Origin: Streptococcus oralis
GTDB lineage: Bacteria; Bacillota; Bacilli; Lactobacillales; Streptococcaceae
Assembly: GCA_905370255.1 (NCBI GenBank)
Contig: CAJPKC010000029.1
Coordinates: 1-9,179 of the forward strand
Reading direction: 5' to 3'
Length of the DNA: 9,179 bases
Shown: piece after piece, positions 1-5,564 of the stretch
Layout of the letters: each line of letters starts with the position of its first letter
Position numbering within the stretch: position 1 is the first letter of the stretch
Position numbers and translations under genes: made by a program
The notes under the pieces: generated by a model
Told to the model about the DNA's origin: nothing
Seen by the model: only the letters and a program-made list of their open reading frames with translations
The model's database searches: none

Positions 1-99
1 AGTACCCCTATATACCCTTTCTGAGAATTAGTACAGGCCTGTTCTATTTTTTTAGTACCCCTATATACCCTTTCTGAGAATTAGTACAGGCCTGTTCTA
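1..99. repeat. Tandem 46-bp repeat, two copies (period 53)
   Basis: Positions 1-46 and 54-99 are identical. The unit starts AGTACCCCTATATACCC and ends TTAGTACAGGCCTGTTCTA. Copy 1 is followed by a run of seven T (47-53). Each unit carries an imperfect palindrome centred on ACAGGCCTGT (26-49 and 79-102). No protein-coding reading is apparent. The repeat may extend left of the window. Its role is unknown: an operator array, a dispersed intergenic repeat or a hairpin terminator are all possible. Confidence 0.9.
26..49. repeat. Imperfect palindrome, ACAGGCCTGT core (copy 1)
   Basis: The arms are AATTAGTACAGG (26-37) and CCTGTTCTATTT (38-49), with 10 of 12 positions complementary. On the plus strand the right arm runs into TTTTTTT, so the transcript could form a hairpin followed by a U-run and act as a terminator for a gene left of the window. 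The same core appears at 79-102 and 2028-2053. Confidence 0.7.
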
Positions 100-102
100 A
101 TT
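79..102. repeat. Imperfect palindrome, ACAGGCCTGT core (copy 2)
   Basis: The arms are AATTAGTACAGG (79-90) and CCTGTTCTAATT (91-102), with 11 of 12 positions complementary. Unlike copy 1, no T-run follows. The symmetry is preserved although the flank differs, which favours a role as a protein-binding site over a terminator. Confidence 0.7.
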
Positions 103-129
103 CTGAAACCACATATATAAGCTACTTTG

Positions 130-155
130 AAATTGGTACAGGTGTGTACTAATTT
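130..155. repeat. Diverged member of the AGTACAGG palindrome family
   Basis: The arms are AAATTGGTACA (130-140) and TGTACTAATTT (145-155) around GGTG, matching at 10 of 11 positions, with the remaining pair a possible G-U wobble. It shares the GTACAGG...TGT(T/A)CTA pattern of the copies at 26-49 and 79-102. It lies about 60 bp past the stop of the minus-strand gene at 216-623, so it could also serve as that gene's terminator, but no clear T-run follows on the minus strand. Confidence 0.6.
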
Positions 156-215
156 ATAAAATATATAGCTATTATATGCCTACTTCAATAATTTTTTAGA
201 TTTATGCAATATAAA

Positions 216-623
216 CTAAATTTCTTTAGGTTCTCGCTCAAGAAAAACTTTGAAAAACTCAATAAACTTGGGTAAATACGTTTGGTCTAAGCTTTCAATA
301 GTCATCTTACACTCGTAATTATACTCACATATAACAACATTGATGTTAAGACCACCTTTGGAATCTAATGTAAATATAAGTTTATTGCCACCGTTACTCA
401 GATAATGGCGAAAACTCGCTTTTCCTTTACAAGTTTGATTCATGTCGACAAGCTCATTATAACCTCTATGTATCCCCCACCAATCACCGGTATCAATGAT
501 AGCTGAGCAACAATGATTCCCTTGTTTGATATAAATACCAAAGGCTCCAAAAGGAGATAGTTGTGTATTCATATCAAATGCTATTGTTAAATTAGATTCA
601 TTTACAATTTCATACATTATCAT
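216..623 (-). CDS. Small protein of unknown function (135 aa)
   Basis: This is a complete 135-residue reading frame on the minus strand, divergent from the HipA-like kinase gene. It has no signal peptide, membrane segment or recognisable catalytic motif. It looks like a compact, soluble alpha/beta protein: the C-terminal half (NKLIFTLDSKGGLNINVVI, then an alternating stretch and a final amphipathic segment, LPKFIEFFKVFLE) loosely resembles small immunity-type proteins such as the WapI-immunity group. That resemblance is a weak impression. A GGAGAG ribosome-binding site lies at 631-626. It is close to the ATG at 623 and better spaced (8 nt) for the ATG at 617, so the protein may start at the third residue (MYEIV...). 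A minus-strand extended -10 promoter is present at 654-662. Confidence is high that it is a gene and low for any function. Confidence 0.75.
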   Translation of the reverse strand: MIMYEIVNESNLTIAFDMNTQLSPFGAFGIYIKQGNHCCSAIIDTGDWWGIHRGYNELVDMNQTCKGKASFRHYLSNGGNKLIFTLDSKGGLNINVVICEYNYECKMTIESLDQTYLPKFIEFFKVFLEREPKEI

Positions 624-643
624 TACTCTCCGTAAACAACTTT

Positions 644-653
644 ATCTGAGTTT
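644..653. promoter_or_regulatory. Isolated operator half-site
   Basis: ATCTGAGTTT repeats the right arm of the palindrome at 682-700 (ATCTGAGTT, with an extra T). It abuts the -10 box (654-659) of the minus-strand gene, so it would cover that gene's start of transcription. Confidence 0.45.
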
Positions 654-682
654 ATTATAGCATCCAATCTAAAAGCTAATAA
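654..682 (-). promoter_or_regulatory. Extended -10 promoter of the 216-623 gene
   Basis: On the minus strand TATAAT occupies 659-654 and is preceded by TGC, giving TGCTATAAT. A weak -35 (TTATTA, 682-677) lies 17 bp upstream. The -10 touches the ATCTGAGTT half-site at 644-653, so a bound repressor would block it. The same TGCTATAAT string serves the divergent kinase gene. Confidence 0.6.
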
Positions 683-700
683 ACTCAGATAATCTGAGTT
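682..700. promoter_or_regulatory. Palindromic operator candidate between divergent genes
   Basis: AACTCAGATAATCTGAGTT is a perfect inverted repeat (9-bp arms, single central A). It lies between the two divergent extended -10 promoters and overlaps the -35 region of the minus-strand one. The half-site ATCTGAGTTT recurs alone at 644-653 and a partial AAACTCA recurs at 751-757, just ahead of the kinase ribosome-binding site. This arrangement fits co-regulation of both genes by one dimeric regulator that is not encoded in the window. Confidence 0.6.
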
Positions 701-731
701 GTAACTACATCCATAGAAAGGTTTTTTCTTA

Positions 732-740
732 TGCTATAAT
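732..740 (+). promoter_or_regulatory. Extended -10 promoter of the HipA-like gene
   Basis: TGCTATAAT (TG at 732-733, hexamer 735-740) lies 36 bp before the start codon, with no good -35 box at 17 bp, as is common for extended -10 promoters. The -10 is embedded in a small dyad, TATGCT (730-735) and AGCATA (742-747), which could be a second regulator site. Confidence 0.65.
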
Positions 741-776
741 GAGCATATATAAAACTCAAAGGAAAGGAGGATTCAC

Positions 777-1970
777 ATGGAGTATGTATTACTCAACAAG
801 GATACCCCTCTCTTGCAGTTTTGCATCGAGAGGCACGAAGATGTTGTCAACTTAACCACATTGGTTCGCATGGATATTTCTGATTTAACAATCATAGATA
901 ATGCGACATTACCAATAAATATGCAACCTACCATAAAAGGACTAAAAAATTGGTTATTACAACGTAAGATTCCAAATAATCGTGCATTTGTTGAGAATTT
1001 ATTAGATGCCATTTCAGATACAGAAAATCCATATCGATATTTAGATGCAACCTATGGTCTATCCCTAAATGATACATTCTGGATAAAACCGACTCATTCC
1101 ACTATTTCATGGTCAAATGTTAATTTATACGACAATCCATTTAGCGAAATTGTGGCAGGCATCGCTTTCACAGGCGAAGATAGTCATATACAAGGGATTG
1201 TGACGACCCCAGAATACACAACAAACGGCATGCTCCGTAAATGTTGGCATCGTGAAAATGATGTCATCTATTTATATAAAGGTTCAACACCTCGCTATGC
1301 CAATGGAGGGCTTGAGGCACTCATTGAAGTGTATGCTAGTCAAATTGCGGCAGCTATGGGCTTAGCACATGTGGAATATAAACTCACTACATTCCACGAC
1401 CAACTAGTTAGTGCGTGTCCTCTATTCACGTCAGAACAGATTGGATATATGCCTATATCTGGGCTCTTAGATGAAGCGATGTCTCGGGATGAACTCATGT
1501 TGTATGATAAACAATACGATATAGCTAGCCTATACGGTATTATGCCATTTTCCGATATGATGGTGTTTGATGCGCTCATACATAATACTGATAGACACCT
1601 CAATAATTTTGGTGTTCTCATCGATAATGAAAGCAATCGTATCCTAGGTCCTGCACCTTTATTTGATCATGGAAATTCATTATTCTACAATATAACTAAC
1701 GATGAATATGCCGATTTAAATGGTGTGAAAGATATCAGTTTTTGGGGACTCTCCTTTGATACATTGGCAAAATTATATCTTCACGATTCGCACCGTGCCA
1801 TGTTAACACCATTATTAGAATTTAAATTTAATCGTATCCCATCAGATATACTAACAGATACAAATTTAGATATATTAGAATCCTATATCCAACAACGAGC
1901 GGCTTATTTTGTACGTCTTCTCGACGAAAGATATATCAATTTCATGCATCCTAATATACCTCAACAATAG
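777..1970 (+). CDS. HipA-like serine/threonine kinase, orphan (397 aa)
   Basis: The protein has a HipA-type kinase fold in residues about 100-390. The likely nucleotide-binding lysine is in YLYKGS (K168) and a helix-C glutamate candidate is E184. The catalytic loop HNTDRHLNNFG (269-279) carries D272 and N277, and the metal-binding motif GPAPLFDHGN (291-300) carries D297. HipA kinases phosphorylate cytosolic Ser/Thr targets (glutamyl-tRNA synthetase for E. coli HipA) and act as toxins or persistence factors. The target here cannot be read from sequence. The first ~95 residues are not recognised. The start is set by a strong AAAGGAGG at 763-770, 6 nt before the ATG. Canonical hipA follows a small HTH gene, hipB, but here nothing precedes it in the operon and the divergent neighbour is not an HTH protein. 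A strong terminator follows. The key residues look intact, so it is probably active. Confidence in the family is high; its role as a toxin is inference. Confidence 0.88.
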   Translation: MEYVLLNKDTPLLQFCIERHEDVVNLTTLVRMDISDLTIIDNATLPINMQPTIKGLKNWLLQRKIPNNRAFVENLLDAISDTENPYRYLDATYGLSLNDTFWIKPTHSTISWSNVNLYDNPFSEIVAGIAFTGEDSHIQGIVTTPEYTTNGMLRKCWHRENDVIYLYKGSTPRYANGGLEALIEVYASQIAAAMGLAHVEYKLTTFHDQLVSACPLFTSEQIGYMPISGLLDEAMSRDELMLYDKQYDIASLYGIMPFSDMMVFDALIHNTDRHLNNFGVLIDNESNRILGPAPLFDHGNSLFYNITNDEYADLNGVKDISFWGLSFDTLAKLYLHDSHRAMLTPLLEFKFNRIPSDILTDTNLDILESYIQQRAAYFVRLLDERYINFMHPNIPQQ

Positions 1971-1973
1971 CAA

Positions 1974-2010
1974 AAGAGGCTGTCAATAATGACAGCCTCT
2001 TATTACATTT
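1974..2010 (+). terminator. Rho-independent terminator of the HipA-like gene
   Basis: A perfect 12-bp stem (AAGAGGCTGTCA, 1974-1985; TGACAGCCTCTT, 1990-2001) with an ATAA loop is followed by a T-rich stretch (ATTACATTTT). It begins 3 nt after the stop codon. Confidence 0.9.
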
Positions 2011-2027
2011 TGTACAACCCCTTCTAA

Positions 2028-2053
2028 AAAATAGAACAGGCCTGTTCTATTTT
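2028..2053. repeat. Perfect 26-bp palindrome, ACAGGCCTGT family
   Basis: The left arm AAAATAGAACAGG (2028-2040) is exactly complementary to 2041-2053. It is the most symmetric member of the family seen at 26-49, 79-102 and 130-155. Because the kinase gene already has a terminator at 1974-2010, a second termination role is not needed, and it lies about 125 bp upstream of the guaA promoter. It could be an operator or a bidirectional terminator hairpin (11-bp stem, GGCC loop, A-run and T-run flanks). Confidence 0.8.
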
Positions 2054-2140
2054 AAAATAGGCATGTGAAAGGGCGACTTTGAACTATCAGGATCAGAAAT
2101 GTATTAGAAATCCGAACGTTAAAAAGTAATGTATAACTTT

Positions 2141-2175
2141 CATACGGAATATATGGAGTCCATATACTTCGTATG
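2141..2175. promoter_or_regulatory. 35-bp imperfect palindrome over the guaA promoter
   Basis: CATACGGAATATATGGA (2141-2157) and TCCATATACTTCGTATG (2159-2175) are complementary at 15 of 17 positions around a single G. The element spans the -35 region and spacer and ends at the TG of the extended -10. It lies upstream of the expected transcription start, so it should act as DNA, probably a repressor operator, rather than as RNA. The regulator is unknown. Confidence 0.6.
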
Positions 2176-2182
2176 GTATAAT
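2154..2182 (+). promoter_or_regulatory. guaA promoter, extended -10
   Basis: TGGTATAAT (2174-2182) is an extended -10 box. A weak -35 candidate (TGGAGT, 2154-2159) lies 17 bp upstream. Transcription would start near 2189, giving a leader of about 105 nt. Confidence 0.6.
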
Positions 2183-2200
2183 GAAATGTAATGAAATTTA

Positions 2201-2221
2201 GCGTTTTGCTTGTTAAAACGC
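2201..2221 (+). promoter_or_regulatory. Hairpin in the guaA leader
   Basis: GCGTTTT (2201-2207) pairs with AAAACGC (2215-2221) around the loop GCTTGTT, near the 5' end of the predicted guaA leader. A CCCCC run follows directly (2223-2227). It does not match the purine riboswitch I know from Firmicute guanine genes. It could be a 5' stabilising hairpin or part of a larger leader fold. Confidence 0.4.
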
Positions 2222-2287
2222 ACCCCCAGTACAGGAATGTATGGACATTATAAATTGGTGAATATACTTTCACAAATAGATGCATAC

Positions 2288-2292
2288 GGAGG
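2288..2292 (+). promoter_or_regulatory. Ribosome-binding site fixing the guaA start
   Basis: GGAGG lies 4 nt before the ATG at 2297. The same frame is open upstream to 2210, but the earlier starts (TTG 2210, ATG 2237) have no such site, and the residues they would add are not part of GuaA. Confidence 0.8.
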
Positions 2293-2296
2293 AACT

Positions 2297-3832
2297 ATGG
2301 AAAACAAGGAATTTGTTATTGTTGTCGATTTCGGCGGTCAATATAATCAGTTGATTGCACGCCGTGTTCGTGAAAATCATGTATACTGCGAAGTATATCC
2401 ATACAACAAAGCATTAGAAAAAATTAAGGAATTGAAGCCGCAAGGTATCATCTTCACAGGTGGCCCTAACAGCGTGTATGAAGAAAACTCTCCAAAAATC
2501 GAAAAAGAGATTTTTGAACTTGGTATTCCAGTTCTTGGCATGTGCTATGGTATGCAATTTATGGCGCATACATTGGGTGGCGAAGTTAAATCTGCGGACA
2601 ACCGTGAGTTTGGTAAAACACCTACTAAAGTGGACACTACATCCCCATTGTTCAAAGGCTTGGACGAAGACCAAGTTGTTTGGATGTCCCACGTTGACTA
2701 TGTAGCAAAAGTTCCTGAAGGGTTCGAAATCATTGCGCATACAAAAGACTGCCCTGTTGCATCTATGCAAAATAAAGAACGCAAATTATACGCTATGCAA
2801 TATCATGCAGAAGTATTGCACACTGAACATGGTAAAGAAATGCTTCATAACTTCTTGTACGAAGTGTGTGGCTTCACTGGCACATGGACAATGGCGAACT
2901 ATGCAAAAACAGCTATTGAAGAAATCCGTAACACTGTAGGCGATGGCAAAGTATTGTTGGCATTATCTGGCGGTGTAGATAGCTCTGTTGCAGCAGCTCT
3001 TATTTCTAAAGCTGTAGGCGATCAATTGACTTGTATCTTCGTTGACCATGGCTTGATGCGTAAAAACGAAGGCGACGAAGTTGAAGCAGCTTTCAAAGAC
3101 TCCGGTATGCATTTCATCCGTGTCGATGCGGAAAAACGTTTCTTAGATAAATTGGCTGGTCTTGAAGATCCAGAAGCTAAACGTAAAGCTATCGGCGAAG
3201 AATTCATCCGCGTATTCGAAGACGAAGGCCGTAAAATTGGTTCCGTTGACTTCTTAGCACAAGGTACAATCTACCCTGACGTTATCGAGTCCGGTACTGG
3301 TGAAGCAGAAGTTATCAAATCTCACCACAACGTAGGTGGCTTGCCTGCAGTGGTAGACTTCAAAGGCCTTATCGAACCATTGCGCAACCTCTTCAAAGAC
3401 GAAGTGCGTGAACTTGGTTCTGAATTAGGTTTGGCTGACTACCTCGTATGGCGTCAACCATTCCCAGGTCCTGGTCTTGCTATCCGTGTAATGGGCGAAA
3501 TCACAAAAGAGAAACTCGACATCTTGCGTGATGCGGACTACATCTTCCGTGACGAAATTGCAAAAGCTGGTCTTGATCGCGACATCAACCAATACTTTGC
3601 AGTATTAACATCTACACGTACTGTAGGCGTTATGGGGGACTTCCGTACATACGATTACACATTGGCATTGCGTGGCGTAACAACAACAGACTTCATGACT
3701 GCTGATTGGGCGCGCATCCCTTACGACGTATTGGACACAATCTCCCGTCGTATCGTAAACGAAGTACAACACATCAACCGTATTGTGTACGATATTACAT
3801 CTAAACCACCTGCTACAATTGAGTGGGAATAA
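2297..3832 (+). CDS. guaA: GMP synthase (glutamine-hydrolysing), GuaA
   Basis: GuaA converts XMP, ATP and glutamine to GMP in the cytosol, the last step of guanine nucleotide synthesis. At 511 aa the length is normal for the family. The N-terminal class I glutamine amidotransferase domain (about 6-195) shows [23 protein letters not shown], the nucleophile C83 in GMCYGMQ and the triad H170/E172 in [12 protein letters not shown]. The ATP-pyrophosphatase domain starts with the P-loop [14 protein letters not shown] (S224-S230) and continues with [11 protein letters not shown] (322-332) and KSHHNVGG (341-348). The C-terminal dimerisation domain contains PFPGPGL (388-394) and ends in the family signature [12 protein letters not shown]171 stands where many homologues have proline (HPE); this should not affect catalysis. 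The gene is monocistronic, with its own promoter and terminator. Its codon use is clearly less AT-rich than that of the genes to its right. Confidence 0.98.
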   Translation: MENKEFVIVVDFGGQYNQLIARRVRENHVYCEVYPYNKALEKIKELKPQGIIFTGGPNSVYEENSPKIEKEIFELGIPVLGMCYGMQFMAHTLGGEVKSADNREFGKTPTKVDTTSPLFKGLDEDQVVWMSHVDYVAKVPEGFEIIAHTKDCPVASMQNKERKLYAMQYHAEVLHTEHGKEMLHNFLYEVCGFTGTWTMANYAKTAIEEIRNTVGDGKVLLALSGGVDSSVAAALISKAVGDQLTCIFVDHGLMRKNEGDEVEAAFKDSGMHFIRVDAEKRFLDKLAGLEDPEAKRKAIGEEFIRVFEDEGRKIGSVDFLAQGTIYPDVIESGTGEAEVIKSHHNVGGLPAVVDFKGLIEPLRNLFKDEVRELGSELGLADYLVWRQPFPGPGLAIRVMGEITKEKLDILRDADYIFRDEIAKAGLDRDINQYFAVLTSTRTVGVMGDFRTYDYTLALRGVTTTDFMTADWARIPYDVLDTISRRIVNEVQHINRIVYDITSKPPATIEWE

Positions 3833-3944
3833 TAAGAAATATTGATTTTAAATTCATTAACTAAACTTTTGAGTAATACTAACTTTAACTGAAAGGTAAA
3901 AGAATAGGTTTTAAAGGGGGAGTTTTTGGATTTAAAGAGTGCAT

Positions 3945-3980
3945 AAAAGCCTCCCATCATTTTGGTGGGAGGCTTTTTGG
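3945..3980 (+). terminator. Rho-independent terminator downstream of guaA
   Basis: AAAAGCCTCCCA (3945-3956) pairs with TGGGAGGCTTTT (3966-3977), followed by one more T. Additional C-G and G-U pairs shorten the loop to ATTTT. The terminator lies 112 bp past the guaA stop. The opposite strand also shows a shorter T-run, so it may work weakly in both directions. The stretch 3833-3944 between stop and stem holds no gene that I can support. Confidence 0.9.
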
Positions 3981-4084
3981 TAGAAATAGTGTGTATAAAT
4001 TTTAATTTAGTAAAAAATAAGAATGTATTATTATGGATAATTAATTATATTTATTGATGTGTAAAGAGGGAAAGTGCTAAGGGT

Positions 4085-5362
4085 ATGAATATAAGAAGAG
4101 CAAAAAAAATATGTGAAGATTTTATGAACTATTACTTTAATTCTATTATTAATAAATCCGAATTAGATTATAGTTGTAAACCATTCATGAATTTACTACA
4201 AGCGGTGTGGGAGGATGTCTATACATCTGACTATTCAGATTTAGATATAACTTATTTTACTATCGTACGGTGTATATCGGATTTAGAACAAATACCATCA
4301 GACATTAGTTCGTATTATAGTTATTTAGTTGATGCAGTTAAAAATAGTTTTCAAAAAAATAAGGGCGAACATTTTGTGATTATCCCACTACACGGTTCGG
4401 GGCTAAATAAAACTATAACTTTTGAGAATAAAAAGTTCTGTTTGATTCCAACAGAAAAAAATGAACAAATCTTATTTAAAAAGTTATCGAGAGCAATGCA
4501 TATTAAATATAAGGCGTGTGTTCATATGTTTGAGCACACCAAAAGAAGCCGTTCCAAAGATTTCTTCAAACATAATTTATTGCTTATTAAAATTGAAAAT
4601 CAAACTTCTCATGTAAAGTTGAATGCTATAACGATCGCTGTTCGGACTATTTATCTGATTCAATTGCTACATTGGGCACTAAATACGACAGAAGATTCTA
4701 CATTCTCTTTAAAAAAATTATTAATAGATAGGCTTGAGGAAAATCATCATGTTCTAATAATGTCTAATGATGAGTGGCGATGTGGTCATGGATATACAAT
4801 AAAAGGGGTTCCAAAATGTAAGGTGGATTTACATTTTTTTAAAAAGAAAAAATATCAAACCATATTTTCAGAACTGTTTAATGATTTTTTCATAGAGAGG
4901 GGAGATGAACTGACTAAAAGATTTGTTAATTCTTTAGTTTTGTTGAATCGAGCATTTCAGTTTGAAGAAAAAAATGATAATGATTTGGCAACCTTGTTAT
5001 ATACAACATCAGCAGAGGCTTTATTAACTACAGGCAAAAATGAGAAAAGATTACGTTTTGCTGCTACACTTTCGGAATTGATTTCGATTGATAGAAAAAA
5101 ACGAACTGAAATTGCAAAGATACTTGATAATGTTTATAGAAAACGAAATGATTTTGTTCATGAAGGGGTATTGCCATTTTATGAGTATTGTAAAAATGAG
5201 GATAGTGATCTTAAAGTAGTACGGATTGCAATTTCAAAATTAATTCTTAAATATAATGAAATTGATACACTTTTAGCAATACCTGGTGAGGGTGATAGAA
5301 GCAAGAGGTGGGATACTTATATTGATCAATTATTTATAAATCTTATTTTTGGAGAACGTTAG
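4085..5362 (+). CDS. Apea-like HEPN-domain protein, putative RNase
   Basis: The protein has 425 aa. Its C-terminal ~150 residues match the Apea-like HEPN pattern: a helical stretch with TTSAEALLTTG (307-317), then RFAATLSELI (324-333), then VYRKRNDFVHEG (350-361). That last segment contains R354-N355-x3-H359, the R-x4-H ribonuclease motif of active HEPN domains. HEPN proteins of this kind cleave RNA, often in toxin or anti-phage abortive systems. The N-terminal ~270 residues are not recognised; they contain a mixed region (HFVIIPLHGSG, 96-106) and basic patches (FFKKKKYQ). There is no signal peptide or membrane helix. The ribosome-binding site is weak (AAGG only 2 nt before the ATG, or GAGGG 14 nt away), but no alternative upstream start exists because an in-frame stop lies at 4055. 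No convincing promoter was found in 3981-4084. It lies 202 bp before a Gabija-like pair on the same strand. The domain call is good; a role in defence is inferred from context. Confidence 0.8.
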   Translation: MNIRRAKKICEDFMNYYFNSIINKSELDYSCKPFMNLLQAVWEDVYTSDYSDLDITYFTIVRCISDLEQIPSDISSYYSYLVDAVKNSFQKNKGEHFVIIPLHGSGLNKTITFENKKFCLIPTEKNEQILFKKLSRAMHIKYKACVHMFEHTKRSRSKDFFKHNLLLIKIENQTSHVKLNAITIAVRTIYLIQLLHWALNTTEDSTFSLKKLLIDRLEENHHVLIMSNDEWRCGHGYTIKGVPKCKVDLHFFKKKKYQTIFSELFNDFFIERGDELTKRFVNSLVLLNRAFQFEEKNDNDLATLLYTTSAEALLTTGKNEKRLRFAATLSELISIDRKKRTEIAKILDNVYRKRNDFVHEGVLPFYEYCKNEDSDLKVVRIAISKLILKYNEIDTLLAIPGEGDRSKRWDTYIDQLFINLIFGER

Positions 5363-5415
5363 ATATATTGGATGAAGGTATATTTATAACTAAATGATAA
5401 TATGGGGATGGGATT

Positions 5416-5502
5416 AGTTTGATCGTATACAAGATGTAGTCTATAAGAAATGTTATAGAGCTTATAGAGTTTTAGGTACGTATAGGCTTGATCAAATTTT
5501 TT
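5416..5502 (+). other. Foldable intergenic element with T-run
   Basis: In the gap between the HEPN gene and the nuclease gene, AGTTTGATC (5416-5424) pairs with GATCAAATT (5490-5498), including one G-U pair. TATAC (5426-5430) pairs with GTATA (5480-5484). Inside, CTATAA (5441-5446) can pair with TTATAG at 5453-5458 or with a second copy at 5462-5467, a choice created by the direct repeat TTATAGAG-C-TTATAGAG. The outer stem ends in TTTTTT (5497-5502). Read-through RNA from the HEPN gene could therefore form a terminator-like or alternative structure. In AT-rich DNA such pairing can occur by chance. Confidence 0.35.
5419..5447 (+). promoter_or_regulatory. Candidate promoter for the Gabija-like operon
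   Basis: TTGATC (5419-5424) and TATAAG (5442-5447) are separated by exactly 17 bp, matching the -35 consensus at 4 of 6 and the -10 consensus at 5 of 6. The start would be near 5454, giving a leader of about 110 nt before the nuclease gene. The -35 overlaps the left arm of the foldable element. Confidence 0.45.
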
Positions 5503-5564
5503 AAGTATCAAATCTTAATATTTATAACATAGATTAATTACATGTAAAAAGGGAATGGAGTATT

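Noticed and set aside
1..155. CRISPR array
   Set aside because: There are only two exact copies separated by a 7-bp T-run, with no spacers of suitable length and no cas genes.
1340..1636. 98-codon minus-strand frame inside the HipA-like gene
   Set aside because: It lies wholly within a well-supported kinase gene and has a low-complexity, Ser/Ile-rich product typical of an antisense shadow.
2028..2053. SOS (LexA) box
   Set aside because: The spacing is GAAC-N6-GTTC rather than the Gram-positive GAAC-N4-GTTC, and the neighbours are not DNA-repair genes.
2210..2296. In-frame 29-codon N-terminal extension of guaA from TTG 2210
   Set aside because: It has no ribosome-binding site, covers the leader hairpin and does not look like GuaA. 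GGAGG at 2288-2292 marks the ATG at 2297.
2054..2296. Purine riboswitch upstream of guaA
   Set aside because: The conserved three-way-junction core and loop-loop sequences could not be found in the leader.
2414..3207. Open frames of 61 to 118 codons on both strands inside guaA
   Set aside because: They are shadows of guaA codon bias, with no ribosome-binding sites or recognisable protein features.
3916..3947. Tiny TTG-started peptide (six codons) after an AGGGGGAG just before the guaA terminator
   Set aside because: It is too short to support, uses a rare start and has no sign of leader-peptide logic such as repeated codons or alternative hairpins.
3981..4084. Promoter for the HEPN gene
   Set aside because: The region is AT-rich with several -10-like strings (TATAAA 3994, TATTAT 4026, GATAAT 4036), but none has a matching -35 or extended -10.
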